Below, one piece after another: positions 21,801-33,454 of a stretch of DNA of 64,000 nt (position 1 is the first letter of the stretch; each line of letters starts with the position of its first letter). The notes below the pieces were generated by a model. It saw only the letters and a program-made list of their open reading frames with translations. It had not been told where the DNA came from and made no database searches. Source of the stretch: Stenopsyche tienmushanensis (taxonomy: Eukaryota > Arthropoda > Insecta > Trichoptera > Stenopsychidae); assembly GCA_008973525.1 (NCBI GenBank), contig WACJ01000097.1, positions 992,001-1,056,000 of the forward strand, read 5' to 3'. Position numbers and translations under genes: made by a program.

Positions 21801-24800
21801 ATAAAATTTTCTATCGTGTCTACCAGATTTATATCGAAATTTTATTATTAACTATGTAAAAAAAATTAAAATTGAAAAAATAAGGTCAAAATTTGATTTT
21901 GTTTTAAAACAGTCGAAATTTTGCGAAAATAATATCATTTTTTTTCTATAAGGTAGAAACCATAGCCATTTGTTTATTAATTAAGAATATTTTTTGTTAA
22001 TATTGTTTTAAATGATTAAAAGGGTTGAATTTATGTCAACCAAGACATGTCTTTTATTTTGCATAAAAATAACCTAAATAGACAATCGCGTTGAACTCTT
22101 TTGGCTCGCTCGCTGCGAATGAAATGAACCGGGCAAAAAACATAAGGTATAATTCTATAGCGCTTTTTCTATAGAGCGTTCCCTATCCCGACGCTATAGG
22201 AGGGTTGCGTTGTAATAAATATAATAATGTAAGATTTCATCTCAATACTGTACAGCGTAAAGTGACATGATACTCACAATACCCTGTGTGTGTGTTTGGG
22301 ATGATACAAGTGAATCAGCCGAAGAGGAAAAACACACGTACAAAACCATGCACCAAACGTAGATTTGGGGGTCGGTAATCCAATTCAAAATTCCACAAAA
22401 CCATCGCGCCAGCCAAACGTCAGGCCGTACACAGGTAGAAATACCAAAAAAATTAAGAAATGTAATAAATAAAGATCATTTACCTCCGATGAACCTTATT
22501 CATAATCATGTAATGTTGGAACATAAATGACTACGTGATGAATTTGATTGCACGAATCTGACTGAAACTACGCATCGAAATGAAACTAAGTGAACAATAT
22601 TGATTGGTGATTGAACTATAATTTTGAATATTGTCTTGGGAGTAGGGAATGAGCATACCATTTATATCATGAAAGTACTGATAATCAATCAAATAATTTG
22701 CACGTCGATGATACAATATTACATTATACCACGAAAGCTCATAAAACTTGAAAAGCACATTGTTATTCAATTTTTTTAAGCAATTTTTTTCAAATACAAT
22801 ACGTTACAATTAAAAATATATATAAAAAACGTCTAAATAAATGTTACAGCGTCATGCATCAATTCCTTCTTGTGGCTATGTCTTCGACTTATTAAACTGT
22901 TTGATCTAAATCACAGATCCATGCAATATATTTAATAAATAGTCTACCATTTGTGGCTTCGTATTGTATTTTGCGTAGTTTAAATTTGGTGCACGGTTAA
23001 ACAAGGAATATTAAAATATATAAAAGTAGTTATGATGAAACAACAGTGACGATCGTGTGAGGGGTTCGAGTGCAGCCAACATCGATTTGTGTCGTTATAG
23101 TGATGAAAGATGTGCTAATATGGGTGTTTCTCAGTATACTGGGCGAACGTTATAATGCTCAAAAATATTTCCCTGATGTGTCACCAAAGCGATATAGTCG
23201 CTTTAGATTGAGTCAATTAAAACAATAGTCTTAGGCATCTATCAAATTGGAGTTGGTTCTTGCCGACAGGGTCTATGCCTCTAGTGCCTACAGATTAACC
23301 ACATAGGAGTGTCTTCCACAGCTCTTTTGATCCCTCAAGAAACGCTAAACGCAGAGCTTCCATGCGCCACTTACCCCTCCATCCCTCATGATCTATGGAT
23401 GTGAGATCAAATTCTCAAGATTCATTTAATACTTGGCGGTGGAAATCGACGATAAGATCCAACATCGTGGAGCATCTGGCCAGGTTGACGCCTAGAATAG
23501 AAGGCCCAAAAAATAGCAGTAGAAGCCGCCACAACGAAATAGTGTACTCGGCATAGTGTGCGGTGTGCCAATATAGGCCGAGGTATTGCAAATGGAAAGT
23601 GCCAGGCTCAACATGGCCACCTAGGATTTCCAGAGGAGTGCAATCAGGGTGGCTGCTGCATACCGCACAGTGTCAGAAGACACTATCCTGTCACTGATTG
23701 CCATACTGTCAATTGATTTGCTCGGTGCCGTGGTGTCAGCAGACAAGCTTGGATTCAGATCAAAATACAAGGTCGCTACTGAGCAACACCGGTGCCTAGT
23801 TCTCTAGAGAACTGTCGCAACGGACAGGTTTTGGTGGGCATCATCGCGCTTGATCTGCGAGCTCAATAAATTGCGACAAAACATTTGTTAAAGTCAAACA
23901 GGACGATCAGGGTTGGTGACTTAATCCTCCTGGCGGTGGAGGCACGTGACATCTTAGCAGATTCCTCAGCCACTAAGAAATAGTGCTATCACAACTTGGG
24001 AGTCCGGACAGTCCGGAGTATTCATGCGAAGATCCGTTCCTCCTGAAAGAGAGGCGCTCCTGTGTCGTGTCAGAGGTCCCTGTCTTGGACTTGTTGGATA
24101 CAAAGACTTAGTGACCCATCCTAGAGCTTTTAGCTCCGGTATACCAGTTGAGCTTAAATTGGTAGATTCAACCCTCATAGTAGATTGTTAATCCAAATAG
24201 CGCTGAAGAAAATTGGAGGCTTCTTATGATTCTAATCGAGAAAAACTGTGGTTTCCTATTTTAAAATTATGCGCAAGAAATGCACACCGGTCACTCAGTT
24301 GAGTAGGAGTCAATCCTCTTGGGGACAATTAGTTTTTTGCACAAACTACTTCGTGTTTTGGGTATGCGGATGTCGTTGTAATTCTACATGTTTAGACCCT
24401 ATGGTAGACATGGGTATTCCAAAGTCCCCATGCAACATAATAAGTCAAACATGGGGTATAGATATGTGAGCGTAATTAATAAGACCGTTGAAGAAGATGG
24501 CGAAATCTATATAGGTATACTATCTTGGGGTCATCAAGGTCTTCAAGCTGACCTATAATAAGCACACTGAAGCAGCTGCGCAGAAGGCCACCAGCGAAAT
24601 TGGATGGCTTTGAAAGGCCGTAAAATAACTATCAACGATGTCACACACTCAATATTTCTGTACGGAGTCTCCATATGGCACGAAAGAAGCTGACGAAGAT
24701 TCAACGACAGGGTGGATCTTCTGGCAAAGAAGAGGGCCTTGGACTCTGAAGATTCCAAGAGTCACACAATGTAGAACAGAAACTGAAGGATGCCTAGTTA

Positions 24801-27800
24801 CAGAGATGGGATAATTCTAGCTAAGGAAGGTGGACCCATGGAATTATAGTTGTTGGAGGACCTGGGAACACTGAGAGACTACCATTCATTTGACGCAAGT
24901 CCTGACAGGACATGCTGCTGTTTCGGAGTAACAAAAATCTAAAACAGATAGTCAAAAAGGCAACCACATCTTTCCACTAGTGTCAGGTGTGGGTTAAAGT
25001 CGTGAAGCACACCATTAACGATTGTGAGGCTTAGATGCCCCAGAAGGACGTGCTGAAATCGAGAACATGATTCACAGCCCGATGGTGAGCAAGCAGAACT
25101 GGGACCTTTGGCGGGAATTTATGCAGAAAATAATGACCATCAAAGAGGGCAATGAAAAAGACCAGACTACCTACTCCCCTGAAGCAGTGTGATGCAAATA
25201 AAACCAGGGGGGATAGAGACAGATCAAGGGATAGGTTTAGTCTGTAAGAATCTGACACTACTCTGGACACACAGGTTAAATACACAGTCCCCTGTTTTGA
25301 TTTTTCAGAAACGGCTCAATATTTAAGGACAACTTTTTTAGGATGAATTGCCCAGTTTACTGAGAAACTCTCATATAAAAATATAAATAGAAAAACGTAC
25401 AAAATAATAATTTTTATTGAGGTTTAAAAAGTGATGTTTGCTTCAAAAATGCTATAATTGTCGTTATATTTATATATGATATTTAGGGATTCTGAGCTAT
25501 TGACTGTAATTTTCATCTTGTGGCTTAAAATTCTAGTCGAATTAGAATTAAAGACAATTGGGATTAGTATTTTTACTTGTAACATCATATTTTTTCTCTG
25601 AAATAAAATAAAAAAACAGCCATGTTGATCAGAATCTCTAAAAGTGATTAATTTATGTATTCACACATGTAAATGGAACATTTTCTAACAGATTAATTGA
25701 AAAGTTACTGAAAGGAAGTGATATTAGAACAATGGTTAAATTTTAAATTAATATTGCATATCTTATAATAGTCTTGAAATATACCACTTTTCAAGACCAA
25801 AAGATCTTTAAATAGAAATTGTGCTAATTTTTAATACTGAAAATATTAGATCAACGTTAACAAATTTTTTACAGTGGGTGCTTAGAAAATAATTTTAATT
25901 TTCAGTGAAAGTCAAATTTTTACATCTGAAAATATAAAAAAACATTAATATTCATGCTATTAAGACTCTTCGGCTGTTAATACTTGTGCTCGATAAATTG
26001 CGAACGAATACAACATAAACGGCATAACAAATGATCAGTCGATGCGAATCTATATACAAATTTATTTGATCGTTGATCATTCGTCATGGATAAATGTCGA
26101 GACACTCTTAAGATACAAAATATCAAAGACGACACCAAACAAACTAAAAATTCATTCCAACGACTTAAACGATTCAAAGCGAAAGAAACCCAGCACCATC
26201 CAACAATTGCTTTTATGAAAAAATAAAATAAAAAAGCATCATTTACCTTGAAGGACTGTCGTTTGTTGTGTCACCCAACATTGAAAGCATAAAAAAATTG
26301 GTCAATTTTCAAAAGAAAATAAATCACACTTCATATATCGATTGAATAAATTAATATGTCGTCGTTTGTGTAGTATTGATCGACGCTGGCACATTATTGA
26401 CTGTTATTTATATATAAGAAACTCCAATAATGTTATTGTTATAAGTGATTTAGTCAATAATGAGTTAGCGTTAAAAATTAATATGTTGTTAATATTTGTA
26501 AATATATAATTGTTTTAAATTTACTTAAAAATACTATCAATTGGACGTATAAATGCATCCAAATATGTATTTAAACGTCCAATTATGCATGGATAATATT
26601 AAATTGCTATTTAGTGTAATAAGTAAAAGTGATTGTGCATAGTACGATTTGTTTTGAATAGTGAATGTGAAAAGTTTAAACGTATTTTTAATGAAGTGGA
26701 CGTCGGACGTCAATTGTTTGAATGGATGATTTTAAATAAAAGTAGTTCAGCATTAAAATAAATCAATTATCCAAATCTTTTAAAGGTCACAGAGTTTTTA
26801 ACAGTCGCTGTGCATAAAATTTTGCATCTACTCGTGTGAATTTGGTCTACACAATCACATCCAGGCTCAAATCTGGTAAATTCTCTTCTAACGTCAACGC
26901 ATTTATCCAATTCAGAATAAGCATAACGCATTGTTGCAACGATTTAAATGTATATGCGTGAAGAAATGTGCATTTAAATGCTTATTCTGAAATCATTCCC
27001 TTATTAGCATATGGTGCGCATATCAACAGTAAAAGCGAGTGAATACATCGACGGACTGTATAAGCATAACACTCATTTTCAGTCCACATTTAACATTCTA
27101 ACATAATAAATCAACCTCTGAACATTAAATACAATATAACAATTCATATTATTTAAATATATTTCATTAATAAATGCAAATTTATTGGTTTTTTATAAAG
27201 TGTATTAAATAAAAACTGACCTCTAAGAATTGCGTTACTGATGTGTCGACAATTATCAACGGGCGTTGAATCAGATGCAAGACTCCGTTACGCAGCGGTA
27301 TATTTCCTTTGACAATATCGGCTAATACGACACCGGTAGAATGTTTGGTGTCGTTATTTAACGTGTTAGACTTAATGTAAGCTAAAATGATGAACGTAAC
27401 ATAGCATTATCGTTTAAAAACGCGTATAAAATATATGAATACGGTACTCACTCTTGCCGTCATCGGTTTTAGCAAAACTAATAGTGACTTTAAGATTATC
27501 AGAAAACGCTAAAGTTGCAAACGGATGATCATCGGGGGTCGCTCTCGTAAAAAGAACATGATTTGGTATAACATGCCCGTCGACTACGCGTTCATCGATC
27601 AATTCCGGACGTGGTTGCGGCTGCCAAAATACAAAACATATTAAAACACGACCAAATGATTATTACATCGATGCATATTAAAGACACACTCACTTTGAAG
27701 CCCTCGTCAACGGGAATAAAGAACGTATGACGTCCCTCATTGCTGAAAATATCCTGCTTTTTAAGTTTACTCACTCGCTGACGGAACGATCTGAAATTAA

Positions 27801-30800
27801 ACGATTGAATTCCAACGTCAAATCTATAAAAACATTCAAATAAAATGCAAATACATTAAATATATTTATACAATACCTCACTCTGTGCGTTTGAGTATCA
27901 AAATTTTCAGAATGGAACAAAAACTGTCCAGCGTCCGGATTGAATATAGCTCCGGACGACGATGAAGCCGACGAAGCCGGCGTCACAGGAATTAATACGT
28001 CGTCGATTACGTGCAATACCTACAAATTTGAATTGAATTGAGTCGATATTATGACAATGTGAATAAGTATGATTTATGTAAATGAATCGGGGTGTACTTG
28101 TCGCTTGTTGTTTTGGTTTGTGGCTGCGTAGTTGGAGCGGTGCGTCAGAATTTTGGCCGTGTTGATGAAAATTTCATCGTGATGAGTCGATTTATGTTTG
28201 GTCACCCACAGCGGAGGGTTGCCGTCGAGCTCCGAATTGATTACTCGGCCTACTTGATCTAACATGACGGCAACGTTGGCTGAAATAAATGCGAATCAAT
28301 GCAAAGTTAGAAGAAAACAATGTTAAATGTATACAAATATTGAGGAATTAAATAATTATAATTTAAAGTGTTTTTATATTGTACATCATTTATAACTTTA
28401 AAGCGTATTGCATCCTATTAAGTTTGGATTATTTGCTCATAAATAGATTTATAAAATAAAAAATTAACATTTTTTAGCAAAAATATTTTAATTAATTCAT
28501 TATCTTATCAAAAAATAATAAGAAAAAAGTAAAAAAACAAATAAAAATACAAAAATAGAGTCAATTAACAATACTGAATAAATCATGACTTCAGACATTT
28601 AAATCGGTTCCGTTACATTCCGAGAAAAATAATAGTGTTATCGGTTTGTATCTGGATGATTAATTTATGATGTTTTTAGTTGTATTAAAAAGCTTATTTT
28701 GTAGCATCATTCAGTACATTTTATTATTTTTCCTATAATAAGTATTCTATTAGGGACATTCAAATATGACCCGGAATTTTGCTTTTTTGAATCACAGACT
28801 GACACGAGCAGTGCATCGTGTGAAGGAATCAGTAGATAGAAGCTCGGAGAGGGGATACCTCAAAACTTTAATTGATTTCATGCTTTCGTTTATGAGAAAA
28901 CGAATAAATACGCGTTGCGCAACAGAGGATGATTGACAATTGAAGAATGTATTTCTAATACATTTGTACAGCAAAATTCTGAATTATGTTTGAATCATTT
29001 TCATCATCAATTTTGTTGAATTTGAAAATGATTCGTTAGTTAACTCATTACTTTCTATAGAAATAGAAAATATCTAAAATTTACTTTAATTTAATATGAA
29101 TGATTAATTGATGGTATTGCAATGTAAACTGATAACGGAGAGTTGACTGATTTACGCTGTTGCGCGGGGCCACGTTGTTCAGACGCGTAAATCACTCCCT
29201 GTTGTTCTATATGGACGTATATGCGCGCAGCCAAATACTCGGTTCGTTGTTTATGAGACTATACGAATTATAATTGAGTGACGTACTATTAGCTATTTTT
29301 GGAGGCATTAAAGGTGTTGATAGATGATGTTCGCTTAAACTTTCCTTAAATCATACGATGAACCATATCTCAAAAAAAAAAGCGTCTTAGAAGCTAAATT
29401 CTTTATTGAAACGCAGAATTGAGAGATTAATTAATATAGTCCCGTCGATCGCGATCGAAAAAACAAATAGGATGGGTGTTATGGGGTAGGATAGGTATCG
29501 CACGCTTTGATTGAATACAACAAAAACATGCTATAAAATTCTCAATATTCCCTTTTTGAATAGCATTACAACTGTAAAAAACTACCGATGAGAAATGGCT
29601 CATTTACAATGATATTTAATGAAAAAATCAATGACTTCCCAGAAAAAAATAATCCAATTCCAGTGCCTGAGTCTGGATTGGGATTAGGATAGAAAAAATG
29701 GATCTGTAGCGTGGGCGATTTACCATCCCCACGTAGTAGCGCTGTTAACAGCGACATCTTCCATCTCTCTTCAGGTGCAATGTGTTATTTTAACAGCGCC
29801 ATCTCTTGTGGCCCTGCGGACACATTGCACCTGCAGACCGACCGATCGGTTCTAGTGCGTACACTGTTGCCGGTTGGGTAGTGACGCACAAGAGGCGGGA
29901 GTTGGGATAGTCATCGGTTAGCCTTGGCTGCGGAAGGTCGTCCTTCCTGCAGCCAGATCTCTCTCTCGTGTGGAATAAATAGTTATTTAGAGGAGAGAGT
30001 CTTTCTATTCGACGCCCGTCTATTCTCATCCATTGGGTCTTAGTTAGAGTAGCATCACCGAACTCTGTGCCTCAAGTCTCTTCATAGAATTTGACATGAT
30101 TTCACACCTTCGTACACGATAAAATTAATAATTACGCGTTGCGCAACAGAGGATGCTACTTAACGCCTTCTTTCTTCAGTGAAAAAATGTATTTCTAATC
30201 AAGGAAACTATGTAGAAAAATAAGATATTCCATTTGTACTTTTATTTATCACAAATAAATGTGTATAGAAAAATTCCGGGTTATATTTGAATCCCTTTTG
30301 AATATTATACAATTTTTTTAAAAAATCAATTATTACAGGTTCAATTTTAAATATGCAATTTTTAGGCATTGCCCAGAAATAATTTACAGCCTATGCAATA
30401 GTGATGGTCAGCATATAGCGATTAGTGAACAGGGATATGGCTTCCGGTGGTTTACCCTGGTAATGCGATTTGTCTCGTTCCCCGAAACGAATTAAGCGAT
30501 ATCCTCATTGGAAATATTGCCAATATCCGGAGGGCGTAGACCTCAGGCTAAATTTCATTTATTTACATTAAAAAAAATGTTCGTGCGTTAAAAGAAGTAC
30601 CCCAAAAAGAGGGAACACAAAGGTGAGTCACAATCATTGTTGGGGGAGAAATAATATCGAATCGGATAAAAAAAATCAGACGTGCTGGGTAATATTTTAT
30701 GATCCCAAACAAGGATAAGAATAATCGTTTTTAATCCTTCAAATCGAGCGATGACATCATTCTCAAGTAGGAAGAGGGCGTATTTCCATGATTTGTATTC

Positions 30801-31506
30801 ATCATATTTATTGTACTTCAACAACAACGAATTGAAGTAGAGGAAATTCCCCATTTGGATAAGAGAAATTAATTATTCAATCGTTAAATTATTGTCCAAA
30901 AACCAGATCATTGAATGATGTTTTGGTTCCTTTACTAAAAAGCATTATATAGAATGATCGTATTTTACAGATGAAGATTCGGAATTTCAGTTAATTCGAT
31001 TGAAAAAAGTTTGGGGGCGATATTATAAATTATTTATATTTATTTTACTCTCCATTTAAATGATGAATTTAACCAATCCCACTTCTGACACCAATGTTGC
31101 GTGACTAAGCGGGGAGTTCTCGGGGGATTCCCCGGGTCGCGTCCCACTCCCATATGATTGTCGAGAGAGGTAGGTGTTGTTCCTTTAGATGCAACGTGTC
31201 CGCATGTCGTTGTTAAATTGACACATTGCGTTTAAAGAGAGACGGAAGATGTCGCTGTTAATCTGATGAATTGAATCTGCATAGATCAACAGTGCATGAG
31301 GATGATATTTCACCCACGCTACACTATGTTAATTTTATGGAATACAGAAATAAAAAACTGCACTTACTTATATGATAAAGTAGAAGGGACTCATCCGCTG
31401 GTCCCGTGTATCTCTGGAAGGCTTCGTTCGTCGGCGCAAAAATAGTGAGCTGTCTGTATTGCAGCGACGAATTTATACTTTTACTACGTTCAAGTAGTGA
31501 AAAAAA
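15826..31506 (-). CDS. Fas1: Fasciclin I, GPI-anchored four-FAS1-domain adhesion protein (5' exon missing)
   Basis: Minus-strand exons: 31506-31368, 28279-28098, 28019-27877, 27790-27694, 27620-27452, 27381-27221, 21282-21131, 21055-20965, 16767-16556, 16482-16320, 16245-16098 and 16022-15826. They join in frame to 617 residues plus stop. FAS1 domains lie at about 1-125 (LTIFAPTNEAFQRYTG; LHVIDDVL), 155-287 (HTFFIPVDEGF; GVLHLIQRPL), 300-437 (LTLFAPSNEAW; GIVHIINRVLG) and 449-600 (YTYFVPRNEAW; GIIHVINFPF). Several N-glycosylation sequons are visible (NLT, NQT, NAT, NNT). The C-terminus, GGATTIAQTFTVLLISHLIK and on to the stop, fits a GPI-attachment signal. Insect fasciclin I is a homophilic adhesion molecule on subsets of axons. 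The known protein is about 650 residues, so only the signal peptide and some 20 residues are missing, upstream of 31507. Large introns carry most of the transposons in the window. Confidence 0.95.
17455..17850 (+). mobile_element. LTR of an LTR retrotransposon (solo or 3')
   Basis: Near-duplicate of 29720-30055: both contain catcttccatctctcttcag, a CT-rich track and a shared phrase around ctattcgacgc. It ends near tcaacgttaca without a following primer-binding site. Decayed, with no gag-pol frames alongside. Confidence 0.6.
17935..17954 (-). mobile_element. primer-binding site matching the tRNA-Leu 3' end
   Basis: On the + strand cgaatcccacttctgacacca matches the 3' end (T-arm/acceptor plus CCA) of tRNA-Leu of the CAG type; read on the minus strand it is an LTR-retrotransposon primer-binding site. 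The same site is at 31075-31093. Diverged versions (tggtgtcagaaac) are at 18825, 33481 and 58830. The family identity of the tRNA is from general knowledge. Confidence 0.55.
18222..18395 (+). repeat. 29-bp tandem array, six units
   Basis: Six head-to-tail units of exactly 29 bp starting at 18222, 18251, 18280, 18309, 18338 and 18367. Each reads close to agactccaggagttccggac then tccaggagc. Units differ at a few positions. This is a minisatellite, not coding, and has no spacers as CRISPR would. Confidence 0.9.
18660..18940 (+). mobile_element. LTR 3' end with primer-binding site and leader
   Basis: The LTR end (ccaccacgtaaca) is followed directly by ttggtgtcagaaacggcg and then gttaagatgctgagccgtcc. 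The leader recurs at 33500-33570, including atgaatgacgcyaytgaagt. It is the start of the same retrotransposon, truncated. Confidence 0.55.
18671..18711. repeat. perfect 15-bp inverted repeat (hairpin)
   Basis: gaccgacaacgatgc at 18671-18685 and its exact complement at 18697-18711, with an 11-nt loop. It lies inside the LTR fragment, but a matching hairpin was not seen in the copies at 29.8 and 60.4 kb. Confidence 0.8.
20240..20410 (+). repeat. dispersed short element, + copy
   Basis: Shares tataaaaatgaatgtctgt, the core attcatccgattgatgaaac and the end phrase aatgcaccatgttggcgcat with 59090-59290. A member of the same family as 8980-9140. Confidence 0.55.
21588..22212. repeat. MITE with CAGTCAACCCTYCTATAGCG inverted ends, about 620 bp
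   Basis: The left end cagtcaacccttctatagcg and the right end cgacgctataggagggttg are complementary. Most of the interior is copy 2 of the roughly 380-bp dispersed repeat (21690-22070), inserted here or part of the element. The TIR recalls pogo/Tigger-type transposons, but target duplication was not established. Confidence 0.6.
21690..22070 (+). repeat. copy 2 of the roughly 380-bp dispersed repeat
   Basis: Aligns in order with 12290-12665 (gaccagaatgag; gatatctcaagtttta; gtctaccagattta; gtcaaccaagacat). It is preceded by atagctattttagtgacgcg, which also precedes the copy at 37760 and, inverted, the one near 43345. Confidence 0.6.
23440..23900 (+). mobile_element. LINE-A fragment, decayed
   Basis: Contains the same segments as 47830-48090: ccacaacgaaatagtgtact, then ggtggctgctgcataccgca and cagtgtcagaagacactatc. 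Frameshifts and stops are frequent. It lies in the Fas1 intron that also holds the micro-exon. Confidence 0.6.
24000..24140 (+). mobile_element. diverged LINE-B tail fragment
   Basis: gtattcatgcgaagatccgt, then ggcgctcctgtgtcgtgtca and ttggatacaaagacttagtg follow the order of 32870-33010. Too decayed to translate well. Confidence 0.45.
24490..25190 (+). mobile_element. second LINE-A fragment
   Basis: Near 24843-25180 scraps of the C-terminal tail are readable: a segment like LTQVLTGH (ctgacaggacatgc), then RAEIENMIHSPMVSKQNWDL and REFMQKIMTIKEGNEKD. This is typical of the end of R1/jockey-type ORF2. Interrupted by stops. Confidence 0.55.
26247..26255 (-). other. Fas1: candidate 9-nt Fas1 micro-exon (Ser-Phe-Lys)
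   Basis: Within the 5.9 kb intron between exons 27381-27221 and 21282-21131, the minus strand reads acgacag|TCCTTCAAG|gtaaatg. A poly-T tract and branch-like region lie about 30-45 nt upstream, with no AG in between. Both flanking exons meet in phase 0, so adding nine nt inserts three residues without a frame change. Drosophila Fas1 is known to use tiny alternative micro-exons, which makes this credible. Confidence 0.55.
28753..29000. repeat. MITE with CATTCAAATATRACCCGGAA inverted ends
   Basis: Left end gacattcaaatatgacccgg, right end acagcaaaattctgaattat followed by gtttgaatca; these are complementary. It shares the internal phrase acgcgttgcgcaacagagga with 30070-30297. A shorter relative is at 39955-40072. 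About 240 bp, non-coding. Confidence 0.6.
29720..30055 (+). mobile_element. LTR of the tRNA-Leu-type LTR retrotransposon (solo-like)
   Basis: Best preserved copy of the LTR at 17455-17850. AATAAA at 29972-29977 sits after a CT-rich track, as in an R-region polyadenylation signal. No flanking gag or pol frames; likely a solo LTR. Confidence 0.6.
30070..30297. repeat. right part of a second ACCCGGAAT-type MITE
   Basis: Carries acgcgttgcgcaacagagga and aatgtatttctaat as in 28753-29000, ending with attccgggttatatttgaat. Its left end is missing next to the LTR, which suggests that the LTR insertion or a deletion removed it. Confidence 0.5.
31074..31290 (-). mobile_element. LTR end with tRNA-Leu primer-binding site
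   Basis: On the minus strand the LTR ends cacgcaaca, immediately followed by ttggtgtcagaagtgggatt. Upstream in the LTR are the shared words acatcttccgtctctcttta and tgttaatc. About 80 bp from a Fas1 exon, in its 3' flanking intron. Confidence 0.6.
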
Positions 31507-31559
31507 CTGAAAATAAAATATTTAAAATTACAAAATATTCAAAAAAAGACGCAATAAGA

Positions 31560-32205
31560 CGTCAAATATTAAAAATAAGCGAATAAATCGGAGCGGTGCG
31601 ATTCGGTAGTTCATTCGATCGACACAGGATGGCGTTCGCAGTTTTATTGCGCCATTTTGACAAATACAGCGATTCTTTAGACTTCACGCTTGAAAATGTT
31701 TGCACTAATTTTAGGCGAAACTTTATTGTTACATAATATTCAGTAATCGGGCGCAAAAATCTCGCAAAGTTTGCAAATTCGTCTTCAAGTCGGCGACGCC
31801 CTCGGCTCGAAATTTGTTTAATTGTACAAATATTAATATGTGTATTACATCGCATGTAAAATTTCGAGGAAACTCTTGACATTCATAAGCGAAATTTATG
31901 ACTGCCCGTCTTATGTAAGCTCCTTTCGCTGCTGAAAAATATGAACTTCTTGTATTCCATGCCAAAACGCTGTACCAACATTCCGCCTCACTATAAACCG
32001 TGGCGAATAAACTTTACACCCTTTATTTCAGCGCTAAGCCGTTCCAAATGATGTAACAGTCCGCCGATCTTCAACCCATGGTCTGCGGATCGTAACCGTG
32101 TATAATAATGAATATTACATGCACTCAATATTGCAATGCTTTGAAAGTTGCGATATTTCAAACAAATTTGCGTGCGATACAAATTTGGCCACGTCTACTG
32201 AAGAC
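31560..32205 (-). pseudogene. decayed gene-like stretch of unknown family, three frames
   Basis: Reading the minus strand from 32205, protein-like sequence passes through different frames. The first has ADHGLKIGGLLHHLERLSAE and ends at 31994. The next overlaps it and has SEAECWYSVLAWNTRSSYFS, then RRAVINFAYECQEFPRNFTC and VADLKTNLQTLRDFCARLL, ending at 31729. A third alternative frame runs to 31562. The joins imply at least one frameshift. Composition is coding-like and helical. It ends 55 bp before a Fas1 exon. I do not recognise the family; a pseudogene, retrocopy or viral or transposon relic is possible. Confidence 0.35.
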
Positions 32206-32819
32206 CTAGCCATTTTGTATCGAAAGCAGTTGACGTTTATTTAAAAATAAGTAACGTAAACTACTTGTACACAAAAAAGCAGCTTTGTAGATTTTAATTT
32301 AATGTCAGTATGTGCAAGTATTCAAATATTTCGTGGTTCTAACAAGGCGACTCATTGGCATTTAATTACTGCCCCATATTATATCCTGTAGTTTCCTGTT
32401 GTCAATTGTAGACTATGCCTTTGTCAATTTTAACCACTTAACTGTCGTTTTTTATAATACATAAATCGCGAGTCACAACCAATTAGGATACAACTTGCAT
32501 AAAAAAACCCGATTTAATTTTCATTAGGGTTGCCACGCAATATTGAAGAAGAAGCAACACAGTTTAAAACAAACGTTTTGGTATTTGAAGGACATTTAAA
32601 AGGGTAATAAAAACAAGCATTGCAACATCGACACAAAACCGACCCGCCAACCGCGCCACCGACCCGCCAATCACGTCGCCAACTGCACCGCTGACTTGCC
32701 GACTTGCAAGCTGCCTGATCTCTAAATTTCACATCCTCGAAGAGGAGTTCGTTTAAGAACGAATCGAACTATTCAAATGCCCCATTACTGGACGTCCCAG
32801 TTCCTCACAGGGCGAGGGG

Positions 32820-33075
32820 CGCTTTAGGGTTTCGCTTTTCAGCTTTAGACTTTCCCTGATTTCGGAGTGTCCATGCGGAGATCCAGTCATGGACGCAGAC
32901 CACGTTCTGTGGACATATCCGGGCATGGCGTCCAATCGCGAGGCGCTCATTTGAAGTGTCAGCGGTCTAAAAGGCGGACCGGTTGGACACACAAACTTTG
33001 TGGCCACTCCCTCATCTTTGAGGGTATTTAGAGCTTTTTGTGGAGAGTCACAAACTTCATGTATCTTGGAAGCTA
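32820..33075 (+). mobile_element. LINE-B tail, best preserved copy
   Basis: The + strand reads ECPCGDPVMDADHVLWTYPG, then MASNREALI, a frame break, SGLKGGPVGHTNFVATPSSL and FRAFCGES. The C-x-C ... H pattern resembles the Cys/His motif near the C-terminus of non-LTR ORF2 proteins, here with Tyr where the last Cys is expected. Fragments of the same tail occur at eight places in the window. Confidence 0.6.
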
Positions 33076-33454
33076 TCTGCATGAATTATACAACAGCGAT
33101 AGAGAAATTCGCTCTAAGGTAAAACAATTAAGAGCAATATTTTTGAAAATGAAGAGTGTGTTGACTTTACTGGACCTCAGTTTGGGTTTTAGACTCTAAA
33201 TCTTATGTTCTTGGAAGACAGAGCATATAGATAAGAAGAAATTCATGGGAAATGGATCCAATATGATAACCATACATACATACACAGCTATTACATTGCT
33301 ATCGTTGATATCCAATCCAAACGATAACAGCAACTCCTGTGAAGCTCGCGCAGTGTGGAATCTGCCGTTTTCATATTTCCTGGGTCAGCATTACCCTTAT
33401 GTGGTTCTAAAGGGGTCTGTATTAATGGTAGTCTCTATAGGCATAAAATTCATT

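Noticed and set aside
24543..24758. minus-strand frame at 24543-24758 and others near 23966-25285
   Set aside because: They lie antisense to LINE-A and LINE-B remnants.
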